From contig PKZC01000172.1 in assembly GCA_003132905.1 (NCBI GenBank), positions 23,843-32,377 of the forward strand: 8,535 nucleotides of DNA. The letters are read 5' to 3'. This document shows, one piece after another, positions 1-7,025 of this stretch (within the stretch, counting starts at the first letter, position 1; the number at the start of each line of letters is the position of its first letter). The translations under genes and the position numbers were made by a program. The stretch is from Bryobacterales bacterium (lineage in GTDB: Bacteria > Acidobacteriota > Terriglobia > Bryobacterales > Bryobacteraceae). Under the pieces are notes generated by a model. That model did not search any database and was not told the origin of the DNA. It saw only the letters and a list, made by a program, of their open reading frames with translations.

Positions 1-390
1 AAAGGCCGGCTCGTCACTCCAATCCGAGATGGCGCGAAGGTGCTGGTCTCTGCCGGTGCTCCTATCGCGGGCCGCATCATTCGCCTCGCCTTCTCCCATG
101 GTGCCGAATCTTCGGTCGTGCTCGAATTTAAGCTCGATACCGTGGACATTGCCGGTATTGCGATGCCTATGACGGCAATTAAAGAAACCAGAGGCGGCTT
201 CCAGAAGACCAAACGCGGAACGCTCCAGCAGCGTGTAGAACTCGGCACTTTGCGCAGTCTGAACGATCGTTCCGCCGAGTTTGTATTTCGGCATGTGCCC
301 CCAACCTACCTCATAAGCAGTGGCCTAGAATCGGATTGGGTGACAGCACGAGCGCCCGCCCCGGAATTGGTTACGACGCCCGCAAAATAG
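1..390 (+). CDS. C-terminal part of an unrecognised protein, 5'-truncated by window edge
   Basis: The frame is open from the first base of the window and ends with TAG at 388-390, giving the last 129 residues of a longer protein; the true start lies outside. The first residues (GRLVTPIRDG, then KVLVSAGAPIAGRI) form a pattern of short beta strands with a 'valine-glycine-proline' rhythm. I associate this pattern with uncharacterised acidobacterial proteins and, more loosely, with the beta-barrel fold of VirB10/TrbI-type proteins, where a 'P.G..V.GRI' element recurs. The C-terminal 30 residues are low in structure and rich in Pro, Ala and Thr. There is no visible membrane segment in the part present. 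The gene is convergent with the large exported-protein gene that follows, with about 145 bases between the two stops and no clear intrinsic terminator there. Coding status is well supported by frame length and plausible codon use. The function is unknown. Confidence 0.7.
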   Translation, partial: KGRLVTPIRDGAKVLVSAGAPIAGRIIRLAFSHGAESSVVLEFKLDTVDIAGIAMPMTAIKETRGGFQKTKRGTLQQRVELGTLRSLNDRSAEFVFRHVPPTYLISSGLESDWVTARAPAPELVTTPAK

Positions 391-535
391 AACAACGATA
401 CGGTCCTTGCCGTCTCACCCCCCCTATTCAGAAATAGAGCATTCGGTTTGAAGTGCCTGCGGGCGCCGTAGTCATGAGAAGCCTTTACCTCAGAATCCTT
501 CCGCGGCGCTGGCCCTTCTGTCAGAGCAATCAATG

Positions 536-2626
536 TCAATGCTCGGACGAGCCCGGATTTGAGAACGACAGCCCCAGTGTCACCTCGCTGCTCACAAACT
601 GAAAAGCAGGCGGTAGCGACCCATGCTGCCAATTCACGCGCAATTGGAGATACGCCGAAAATGGCGCAATAAAGGTCACGCGCGTGTACGAGCGTCCACC
701 CGGAAACTGGAGCTCCGGGACCTTTGACGTGCTCGCATATATTCCATCGGCCTCATTCGTGAAAGGTTCATTCAGATAAAGCCAACGCATCCGGTAAGAA
801 AAATCGACAGTCAAGGGCCTGTCACCCAGGAAATTGTGTGTGAGATTGTATGGTGAACGCACGCTCGCATCCCACCCCGCGACCCACCGAAGGATTTCAG
901 ACGGCTGATCCGCAGCGCCGCGCAACGTCCCACTCGGGTTGAACCCGGGACTAATCATATGCGAATCCACACGCATCCCCCATTCCACACCCGTCACCGG
1001 CACCAGAGTGAACTGCGCTGGCTGTTTTGCTGAACCCTGTCGGATTGGATTCAGAATGATCGGCAGCCGCAGATTTGCTCCCGTAATGAGGTTCAGGTCG
1101 CCGGTGCCTTGTTTTTCTTTCATTAGGGCGGGAGCCCACTCCGTTCCCCCTCGAACACTGAACTCGAGAGGCCGGACCAGCAGCACTGGCGAGCTATCCG
1201 AACAAGGCCGCTTCCCCGGCAGGGCTCTAATAGTGGTGGTCTTGCAGTCTCCAACCCCCACACCAAGCCAGTATTGGCGTTGGTCATCGAACCGCAAATC
1301 ATACATTAGCGCCGCAGTCAAAGAATTGAAATTGTCCCGCTGCGTATGGTCGAACTCATACATGAAAGGAAGTCCGATCCATCCTGGACCGAGGCGCGTA
1401 GACTCATAGGCCTGCACGTCCCATGTCTGCTTTATTCCCAAGGCAATCGGCGCGAAAGAAATGTTGCCCTGGGAAACACCTGGTTGCGTCATCCGATTGT
1501 ATAGCCACGCGACCCACCGCTGATATAGAAACCCCGTCACCGGATTAGGCTTCTCATCTTCGTCACCGGGAGGCGCCTGTTCGTCCCCGCCGTTCTTATA
1601 CGGTTTGTCGCAAGGGCGAATTCGCCGTTTCGAAGACGACGCTTCGCCCGTCCAGCACTTGTGTTCATTCGGTGGGGCCAATGGTTTCCAGCTCGGATCG
1701 TTCACATTGGCAGGAATCCCATAAACATTGGCCCAGATTGCGTGTGCCGGCAGCACTATAAGAACGGTGTGGTCCTTGCAAAACGCGGATGCTTCCGAGG
1801 ATCCATAAAAAAGAATATTCGACGAGTCTACCGTCTGCGTGACCACCGTCCACGAATAGAACTTACAATTCGGAACGTCATTACGGATGAGTACGGATCC
1901 CGATAGGAACACCTTGGAGCTGTTGATCGCGTCGATCACTGTCTGGTCCTCCATGGGTGTTCCCCACATCACCTTGTTCCCAACGAAATGCCCGAAATCT
2001 CCCGTCTTGCCGCGCACCCGGCTGAACTGCACGATGCACCCATCAGTTGAGTTGACCTGCGGGCAATTCAGGGCGTCCGGCGTCTTTTCGGTCGGGTGGA
2101 AGGCAACGCGGCACGTCTTATCGGGACGCGCGGTATCGTCTCCGGTGGAACAGTTCGGCGGGCCGTCTGGATCGCTTGAACCTGCTGTGTCAGCCGGACC
2201 CCAGCTGGACAGGTCCTTCTCTTCCGGGCGCCCGTCTTCGCACCACTTGAAAGCCTGATCCCCGCTACCTGAACCTGAACACACGTCTGGAGGTCCCACG
2301 GGAATCACAAAAGAGCGCTGCAGTGTTGAGCCCTGCCAAGACGCCTCCACGGTGATCTCCGTCGCGGGCGGCGCGTTCGCGCCGGGCTTGCCCATCAGCA
2401 CTCCATCAGGGGTAATCGACAACCAGTCGGCGTTGCCGCTTACCTTCATAAAGTGTGCGGGTTTGGAAGTTTCAATTGCGTAGACGTACAAGCGTCCCGT
2501 GGTCGCAGCGTTCAGCGGCACTGGACTGTCTTGCGCCTTAGTTATCAAACCACCCAAGGAATAAAATAGGAAGAGCGCTATCCGGCTCCGAATAGCACGG
2601 GAAATGCTCACTGTTCGAATTCGCAT
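536..2626 (-). CDS. exported Ig-like / Cys-rich / beta-barrel-like protein of unknown function
   Basis: This 696-residue protein starts at ATG 2626. An in-frame TTG at 2662 would add 12 residues ahead of the signal peptide and has no ribosome binding site, so ATG is preferred. Residues 1-31 look like a signal peptide: arginines, a hydrophobic core (IALFLFYSLGGLI) and a cleavage motif TKA before QDS. Residues about 38-112 resemble a putative-Ig (He_PIG-type) domain, including WLSITPDGVLMGKP. Residues about 116-339 contain ten cysteines (116, 129, 159, 172, 188, 197, 254, 283, 324, 339), suggesting disulfides outside the cytoplasm. A charged, proline-rich linker follows (about 340-362). From about 365 to the end there are alternating hydrophobic/aromatic strands, finishing with a strand-like SEVTLGLSFS near the C-terminus, as in outer-membrane beta proteins. 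No known full-length family is recognised. It is separated by 383 bases from the VKOR gene and probably has its own promoter. Exported location is well supported; the barrel is an inference. Confidence 0.85.
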   Translation of the reverse strand: MRIRTVSISRAIRSRIALFLFYSLGGLITKAQDSPVPLNAATTGRLYVYAIETSKPAHFMKVSGNADWLSITPDGVLMGKPGANAPPATEITVEASWQGSTLQRSFVIPVGPPDVCSGSGSGDQAFKWCEDGRPEEKDLSSWGPADTAGSSDPDGPPNCSTGDDTARPDKTCRVAFHPTEKTPDALNCPQVNSTDGCIVQFSRVRGKTGDFGHFVGNKVMWGTPMEDQTVIDAINSSKVFLSGSVLIRNDVPNCKFYSWTVVTQTVDSSNILFYGSSEASAFCKDHTVLIVLPAHAIWANVYGIPANVNDPSWKPLAPPNEHKCWTGEASSSKRRIRPCDKPYKNGGDEQAPPGDEDEKPNPVTGFLYQRWVAWLYNRMTQPGVSQGNISFAPIALGIKQTWDVQAYESTRLGPGWIGLPFMYEFDHTQRDNFNSLTAALMYDLRFDDQRQYWLGVGVGDCKTTTIRALPGKRPCSDSSPVLLVRPLEFSVRGGTEWAPALMKEKQGTGDLNLITGANLRLPIILNPIRQGSAKQPAQFTLVPVTGVEWGMRVDSHMISPGFNPSGTLRGAADQPSEILRWVAGWDASVRSPYNLTHNFLGDRPLTVDFSYRMRWLYLNEPFTNEADGIYASTSKVPELQFPGGRSYTRVTFIAPFSAYLQLRVNWQHGSLPPAFQFVSSEVTLGLSFSNPGSSEH

Positions 2627-3009
2627 TATGTGAACTGTAACGAAGCTGCCGCGAAGACGCAACCGACTATTTCAGTCGCACTGGCTGATTCTGCCTTTAA
2701 GCTAAATCGATTTCTGTATCTCGGGTTCGATGAGACAGACAAGCCGCGGCGAACCGTGCCTCCGCTTGTACGACCGCGGCGACCAACCGAAGTTCGCTCA
2801 CGACGTCGCCCCAAGCCCACCGAGATTCCGATATCACTGTTAAGTTCATAAAGCCTTAGCGTGTTGAGAGCAAGGTGCACCTTGCGCGATGCATTTGCGT
2901 CCGGAAATCACCCAGCGACGTTCGAACAGATGGGAACGTTTAGCGAGCACTAGGTGTAAAAGCTCTGGCGCTGGCCAAGACGCACGGTTTTTCAATGACT
3001 TCGCGCAGT
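2627..3009. other. gene-free interval upstream of the exported-protein gene
   Basis: These 383 bases separate the VKOR gene from the downstream exported-protein gene; both are on the minus strand. Short open frames exist on both strands, but their translations are arginine/serine-rich and show no domain, signal or binding site, so none is called. The interval should contain the promoter of the exported-protein gene. The only striking element is the 16-bp palindrome at 2870-2885. After the VKOR stop there is only a weak short stem (around 2965-2980) followed on the minus strand by four Ts, which is not a convincing terminator. Confidence 0.6.
2870..2885. promoter_or_regulatory. perfect 16-bp palindrome, possible operator
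   Basis: The sequence GCAAGGTGCACCTTGC is identical to its own reverse complement over all 16 bases, and the symmetry stops at the next pair. It lies about 244 bases upstream of the exported-protein start and 125 bases beyond the VKOR stop. A continuous dyad with no spacer is typical of a binding site for a dimeric regulator or a site-specific DNA enzyme. It is unlike a terminator, because it has no loop and no T-run. The function is inferred from symmetry only. Confidence 0.3.
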
Positions 3010-3402
3010 TCAAAGCAGGAAGGCCGCCCATGCCAGGAATGGCGACATCGCTGTCGTCAAAAGGCAAAAGAAACAATAAGCTCCAAGGCGTGTCATGTCA
3101 GCGACGCCAATAAAGTTCGCGAGGACTGCCAGCACCGCTAAGGCTCGAACGGAATATCGAACCCAATTTGTTTCGCGGCCAATCAGCGCGAGCAGAATCA
3201 GCAGGCCGTACATAGCCGCCGCAATGAATCCGTCGGGGATACCGAACGGACGCGCAAACGGCGCGTCGGCGACCGCTTCGCATCCGTGCTTCAGCAGAGG
3301 ACACTTCAAATGTTCGACCGCGCGGATCTGATACGCTCCCACGTACAGCATCGCCAGCGCGCTGACTCCGGAAATCGCCAGCACAGCATTGCGCGCAGTC
3401 AT
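3010..3402 (-). CDS. VKOR-family membrane thiol oxidoreductase
   Basis: This is a 130-residue membrane protein of the vitamin K epoxide reductase family. Bacterial members reoxidise periplasmic disulfide-forming proteins and pass electrons to quinone. The features seen are four predicted membrane helices (about 5-25, 56-75, 83-104, 108-129), the loop cysteine pair C34 and C41 (CPLLKHGC), the family-like stretch FARPFGIPDGF, and the active-site pair C110/C113 in YCFFCL near the start of the last helix. Length fits a single-domain VKOR without a fused thioredoxin. The start chosen is the ATG at 3402, which shares ATGA with the methyltransferase stop; another in-frame ATG at 3408 would add two residues, and a TTG at 3471 is unlikely. 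This is the last gene of a translationally coupled operon, so its substrate may be a product or partner of the upstream radical SAM enzyme and methyltransferase, all of which have reactive-looking cysteines. Family assignment is fairly secure; the partner is inferred. Confidence 0.85.
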   Translation of the reverse strand: MTARNAVLAISGVSALAMLYVGAYQIRAVEHLKCPLLKHGCEAVADAPFARPFGIPDGFIAAAMYGLLILLALIGRETNWVRYSVRALAVLAVLANFIGVADMTRLGAYCFFCLLTTAMSPFLAWAAFLL

Positions 3403-4190
3403 CCACATGGCTTTTTCGCGGTGATGAGACTGTAGCCGAGCAGCCCCGACCGTACGGCGCCCGACGCGCAAGCCGCCGTCGTCTTCGCTTCCGCGAAATC
3501 CACGCCCGGCAGACTCATTTTGTCGAGCCTCACCATCAGTTCCGCGGCAAGCAACCGGCCCTGGATGTCACGCACCATCTGCGCCAATGCCTCATCGTGC
3601 GGCTCCACCGACAGCGATTGAAACTCCGCCCGTTCGAGATGCGCGACATATTCTTCCGCAGCCCGAGCATCGGCGATGCAGGCGATCCAGGCCAGCAATC
3701 CGCTCAATTGCGCTGGTAGCTCGCCGGACCGCGTGAGATCGCTCAATCCCAGCCGTCCTCCCAAGCGCAGAACTCTGGCAAATTCGCGCGTGGCTGCCCG
3801 CTTGTCGGGAAATGTACAGAACGCGCACTCGCAAAGGACGACATCGAAACTGGCGTCGGGACAATCAAGCCTCTCCGCATCGCCCAGCTCAAACCGGACT
3901 AAAGTTGAAACTTTCGCCGCCTCGGCGCGCAAGGTCGCATGAGTGATATTCGTCTCTCCCAAATCGATTCCCGTAACACGGCATCCGAATCGACGGGCAA
4001 GGTAGATCGCGCTTTCGCCACGGCCGCATGCCACGTCCAGAACATGGTCGCTCGGAGAAAGCGCGAGCAGTTCCCCGAGGCGCTCAGTCAACGGCAGGCC
4101 GCCCGGATGAAAGGAATCGCCGAGCAGCAAGCGAGCAAAATCGCTCTGGTATGCCGCGGCGCAACACGACTTCAGTTCAGTGGCGTTCAC
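3399..4190 (-). CDS. class I SAM-dependent methyltransferase with N-terminal Cys-Cys
   Basis: This 263-residue Rossmann-fold methyltransferase transfers a methyl group from S-adenosylmethionine. Motif I is VLDVACGRG (50-58), the acidic residue of strand 2 is in GIDL (74-77), GDAERL (103-108) follows, strand 4 is FDVVLC (115-120), and the motif after it is VLRLGGRLGLSDL (140-152). Ahead of the fold is a distinctive segment with vicinal cysteines C9-C10 (KSCCAAAYQ) and then LLLGDSFHPGG. This segment is reminiscent of a family of unknown-substrate methyltransferases found beside radical SAM genes. Further cysteines (C120, C122, C125) sit in CECAFC. The start is GTG at 4190, overlapping the radical SAM stop as GTGA, and the stop overlaps the VKOR ATG; both junctions imply translational coupling. 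An arsenite methyltransferase was considered because of the cysteines, but the ArsM-specific sequence context is not evident. The methyl acceptor is unknown. Confidence 0.9.
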   Translation of the reverse strand: MNATELKSCCAAAYQSDFARLLLGDSFHPGGLPLTERLGELLALSPSDHVLDVACGRGESAIYLARRFGCRVTGIDLGETNITHATLRAEAAKVSTLVRFELGDAERLDCPDASFDVVLCECAFCTFPDKRAATREFARVLRLGGRLGLSDLTRSGELPAQLSGLLAWIACIADARAAEEYVAHLERAEFQSLSVEPHDEALAQMVRDIQGRLLAAELMVRLDKMSLPGVDFAEAKTTAACASGAVRSGLLGYSLITAKKPCG

Positions 4191-5716
4191 TTGACGATCT
4201 CTACCAGCGACGGAAAGCGAAACGTGACAGGCTGCACCTGGTAGCGCACGCCATCGCGTCGGGCCTGGCGCCGCGCGCCTTCCTGAGCCACCAATTGAGC
4301 GCGCGCCTGTTCCCGATAGCCGACCGTGTTATATGCGCAGAACGGGATCTGCCGGCCGCCCGGCAACAGGAATTCCTTGCAGCACTTCATCAGGTTCTTC
4401 TGGTTGAAAGTCCAAGCGTCCATGAAATCCTGGAGCATGATCATGAACATAAACTTCGAAAGGCCCTTCACGTCGAGACCACCCTCCGGGAGGCCGCAGG
4501 CGGAACAGGAAAACGAGAATTCCCGCGCGACTCTTTCCGAACCCAGCGCCGCTGAGGATGACCACAATCCTTCGAGCGCCCGCCGGATTTCCGCGCCCAA
4601 GTCCGGCATCACGCGATTCGAGATGTAGTCCAGATAGTCGTCGACGTTCAAAATGCGCGGCAGCGGCGTGACGTTGTTTTGATCATCGATATAGGCGTAG
4701 GTGACCGAATTGCACGTTGGGAAGCAACACGGAACCGGCACGAAATCCGTGACACGAAACATCCCTTCGGTTTGCTCCTCTATGTGCCGCAGGATGTCGG
4801 GATTCGTTATACGCTGCATGGGATCGTGCGCGCCGTGCCGGCCGGCGTGAAAGGCGGGCTGGAAATTGATGCCCTTCACCGCCGGGTGTTCTAGACCGAA
4901 ACGAACGATCCTGCCGATTTCGTGTTCGTTCACGCCGCGCTCGATGGCGGGAACCAGAATCACCGTACAGCCGATCTGCGCAAGACGATCGAGCGCCTGT
5001 AGTTTCTTGGGCAGAATATCGGGTTCGCCTCGAATGATGCGATACGTCTCGCTTTCAAAACCGTCGAATTGGAAATAGACGTTCGGCTTTACGTCCCTGA
5101 GCTGTTCGAGAAACCGGTCGTCCGTGGCGATTCGCTTGCCATTCGTATTCAGCATCACGTTGGCGATGCCGCGATCCTTGGCGGCCTTCATCATCGGAAC
5201 GATCTCTGGATGAATGGTAGGCTCGCCGCCAGAAAACTGCACTACTTCAGGGTTGCCTTCGGTCGCCACCAGATGGTCGAGAATCTCTTCCACTTCTTCA
5301 AGCGTGAGGTTAAAGCCGGGGCCCGCTTCAGAGAAACATAGAGGACAATTCATGTCGCAGGAGCTGTTCACTTCGATGATGCCCAAACATGCGTGTTGCT
5401 GATGGTCAGGGCAGAGTCCGCAATCGAGCGGGCAACCGCGATCCCGTTCCGTCGAAAACTCAAGCGGTATCGTCCCTGGCTTGTTGAACTTCGTGGAATT
5501 GGTATACATCCCTGCGTCGCCGTACACGAGCGCTTCGAAAGGCCCGTGCTGGGCGCAGCGCTTCCGCATATAAACCTTGTTGTCGCGAATCAGAATCTGT
5601 GCATCGATGACGGCTCGGCACACTGGACATATGCTGCGCGTAAGCTCGTAAAAGACATAATCGGCGTCTTTCTTCACCGTTTGGGCACGGAGTGAAGAAC
5701 CGTTGGGACTCGGCAT
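4187..5716 (-). CDS. Tes/MJ0619-like radical SAM enzyme
   Basis: This 509-residue radical SAM protein starts at ATG 5716. N-terminal metal-binding-type cysteines C30, C33 and C54 (CPVC, then RCAQHGPF) are followed by C95, C99, C102 and C110 (GCPLDCGLCPDHQQHAC). The radical SAM cluster motif CxxxCxxC is C120-C124-C127 (CDMNCPLCF). Glycine-rich GGEP (163-166) supports SAM binding. Later cysteines C330, C331, C335, C404, C407, C445, C446 and C460 could bind auxiliary iron-sulfur clusters. The arrangement and the GCP.DCGLCP...C motif match the family that includes archaeal tetraether synthase Tes (MJ0619-type) and bacterial membrane-spanning lipid synthases, which join lipid tails by C-C bonds. 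Length is close to that family. It is the first gene of an operon with a methyltransferase and VKOR. No clear ribosome binding site precedes the ATG. Lipid coupling is a family-based hypothesis; related enzymes modify other substrates, so no gene symbol is given. Confidence 0.9.
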   Translation of the reverse strand: MPSPNGSSLRAQTVKKDADYVFYELTRSICPVCRAVIDAQILIRDNKVYMRKRCAQHGPFEALVYGDAGMYTNSTKFNKPGTIPLEFSTERDRGCPLDCGLCPDHQQHACLGIIEVNSSCDMNCPLCFSEAGPGFNLTLEEVEEILDHLVATEGNPEVVQFSGGEPTIHPEIVPMMKAAKDRGIANVMLNTNGKRIATDDRFLEQLRDVKPNVYFQFDGFESETYRIIRGEPDILPKKLQALDRLAQIGCTVILVPAIERGVNEHEIGRIVRFGLEHPAVKGINFQPAFHAGRHGAHDPMQRITNPDILRHIEEQTEGMFRVTDFVPVPCCFPTCNSVTYAYIDDQNNVTPLPRILNVDDYLDYISNRVMPDLGAEIRRALEGLWSSSAALGSERVAREFSFSCSACGLPEGGLDVKGLSKFMFMIMLQDFMDAWTFNQKNLMKCCKEFLLPGGRQIPFCAYNTVGYREQARAQLVAQEGARRQARRDGVRYQVQPVTFRFPSLVEIVK

Positions 5717-5833
5717 CGCTGATTTCAGGATACTCTTGCCATGCTGTCACGCGGGGAACTTCCGTGCAGCTGAATGATGGCACGTGGCTGCTTCAAGAAC
5801 AAACGGCGGATATACTACAACTGAGGAACGAAG
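5717..5833. promoter_or_regulatory. divergent promoter region between the radical SAM operon and the PepSY gene
   Basis: These 117 bases lie between two divergent starts and must hold promoters in both directions. A small dyad, CGTGC at 5763-5767 and GCACG at 5780-5784, overlaps a CACGTG hexamer and could be an operator. A TATACT hexamer lies at 5811-5816 on the plus strand, but the expected transcription start would fall on the ribosome binding site and no good -35 is seen. Exact promoter boxes are therefore not assigned. Confidence 0.4.
5823..5828 (+). promoter_or_regulatory. ribosome binding site supporting a TTG start
   Basis: GAGGAA sits five bases before the TTG at 5834. This good Shine-Dalgarno match and spacing decide the unusual TTG start of the PepSY-family gene. 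Confidence 0.65.
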
Positions 5834-6496
5834 TTGGACGCTTGGCTGCAATGGCTGCAACACCCCGAGAGGTCGCGCGTCCGGGAGTTCGTCTTCCAGG
5901 TTCACTTCTGGGTGGGAGCGATAGCCGCCCCATATTTGTTGTTGATGAGCCTTTCCGGCGCCGCCATCGTTTTCCGCAATGAGGTTTCGCGTATGTTCTC
6001 GCTGGAGTGGCTCGTAAGATTTCACAGGGAGCTCTTGGTAGGGAATATTGGCCGAATCGTGAATGGAGTCGGGGGAATCTGCGCGACGGTGGTAGGTCTG
6101 ACCGGTGCGTTTATATGGTGGCCCGGAATCAAGCACTGGAGACGCAGCCTAACCGTGAGCTGGCGCGCGCATTTCCCAAGAATTAGCTGGGATCTCCACA
6201 GCGCCCTCGGGTTCTGGTGCCTTCCGTTTGTTTTGTTATGGGGAATCTCCGGCATCTATCTTTCCCTTCCTCAATCATTCAACTTTCTTTTTCTCATCGA
6301 TCGCCGTGACAGATTCGCCGACTCCGCCTTGTTCTGGCTTTCTCAGTTACATTTTGGAAGATTCGGTCTGTTTGCCGAGATCGTTTGGGGTCTCGCGGGA
6401 CTCGTACCTGCAATCCTCGCGTTCACCGGCGTTTTTGTATGCTGCCGCCGCGTCTTCTACAACAAGCCGTCCAATCCGAATACGGCTTCTGAGTAA
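5834..6496 (+). CDS. short PepSY-associated four-helix membrane protein
   Basis: This 220-residue inner-membrane protein belongs to the PepSY-associated transmembrane (PiuB-like) family, whose members are linked to iron/heme uptake and membrane electron transfer. Four helical segments are visible (about 23-47, 71-96, 121-145, 180-203). Each is preceded by or begins with a family-type histidine: H24 in FQVHFWVG, H64 in FHRELLVGNIGR, H122 in WDLHSALGFW and H173 in LHFGRFG. This is the pattern expected for heme ligands. FIWWPG follows helix 2, as usual. The protein is short for the family: it lacks the extended periplasmic PepSY domains of 350-500-residue relatives but keeps all four helices, so it looks like a compact natural form and not a broken gene. 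The start is TTG with a strong GAGGAA site. It is transcribed divergently from the radical SAM operon, which could allow shared regulation. A role as an electron-transfer partner is speculative. Confidence 0.85.
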   Translation: MDAWLQWLQHPERSRVREFVFQVHFWVGAIAAPYLLLMSLSGAAIVFRNEVSRMFSLEWLVRFHRELLVGNIGRIVNGVGGICATVVGLTGAFIWWPGIKHWRRSLTVSWRAHFPRISWDLHSALGFWCLPFVLLWGISGIYLSLPQSFNFLFLIDRRDRFADSALFWLSQLHFGRFGLFAEIVWGLAGLVPAILAFTGVFVCCRRVFYNKPSNPNTASE

Positions 6497-6665
6497 AATG
6501 AAAACCTTCACTGAAACAATTCGGTTGAGCCGTCATCGGTCCTGGCGCAGGAGGTGAAGCCGATTCGGATTGAAACACCTTGCGCCACGGAACGCACCGG
6601 AGCTAACGCGCCTGAACTTGACCTCAACTGACAATTCGCCCTCCGGCTTGCCGTAAACACACAAA

Positions 6666-6694
6666 TGATCTCCTGCGTAAAGAGCAGGAGGTCA
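6666..6694 (+). other. 11-bp stem-loop downstream of the PepSY gene
   Basis: The arms TGATCTCCTGC (6666-6676) and GCAGGAGGTCA (6684-6694) flank a seven-base loop. In plus-strand RNA they form an 11-bp stem with one U-G wobble; on the minus strand the same position is an A-C mismatch, so the plus-strand transcript is favoured. It lies 170 bases after the PepSY stop. There is no T-run, so it is not a standard intrinsic terminator; an mRNA 3'-end stabiliser or a decayed terminator is possible. Confidence 0.4.
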
Positions 6695-6810
6695 ATTGCC
6701 CATGACATTCATCACTCGCGCCCCCGCGCAATGCCGTGATAGCCCCAAAGTATCCACCCACTTTGCTCTCGAAGACTGCTGACAATGGCACAATCATCCC
6801 TGCCGCAGGT

Positions 6811-6838
6811 AGACCCGTGCGGTGCAGACCCCTGCGGT
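6811..6838. repeat. 13-base direct repeat pair
   Basis: AGACCCGTGCGGT at 6811-6823 recurs as AGACCCCTGCGGT at 6826-6838, with one mismatch and a 15-base period. The pair lies inside the weak inverted repeat CCGCAGG/CCTGCGG. No function is evident. Confidence 0.5.
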
Positions 6839-7025
6839 CGGAAATAGTAAACTCTTTAGGCCAACGTGGCCAGACTTACCGCTGATTCGCTTGGATCACT
6901 GCGCTGGTCGCTGGACCTTTGCTTTGTCTTCTTAGGCTGACGATCTTCTGAGATTTGTGTGCCTGACGTGTGCCGGCCAAAGGTACGACCCGGCTCGACA
7001 CGTCGGCAGACGGGAGCCGGTCAAC

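Noticed and set aside
391..535. Bidirectional terminator between the convergent genes
   Set aside because: Only very short stems (for example ACGG/CCGT near 400-413) without T-runs are present.
2626..2880. 84-codon minus-strand frame starting at GTG 2880 whose TAA overlaps the exported-protein ATG (TAATG)
   Set aside because: The overlap is suggestive of coupling, but the product is Arg/Ser/Gly-rich with no domain or export signal, no ribosome binding site precedes the GTG, and third-position base use is not gene-like.
2961..2982. Intrinsic terminator after the VKOR gene
   Set aside because: The stem is only about five pairs and the following T-run on the minus strand is just four bases.
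4028..4555. 175-codon plus-strand frame opposite the methyltransferase and radical SAM genes
   Set aside because: It is the antisense shadow of two well-supported genes and has no domain.
5811..5816. TATACT as the -10 box of the PepSY gene
   Set aside because: No suitable -35 at normal spacing, and the implied transcript start would fall on the ribosome binding site.
6666..6694. Hairpin considered as a tRNA anticodon arm (GCAGGAGGTCA resembles tRNA-Ala)
   Set aside because: No T arm, D arm or acceptor stem can be formed around it.
6508..6708. 66-codon minus-strand frame downstream of the PepSY gene
   Set aside because: No family recognised, and adjacent frames look equally protein-like, so coding status cannot be supported.
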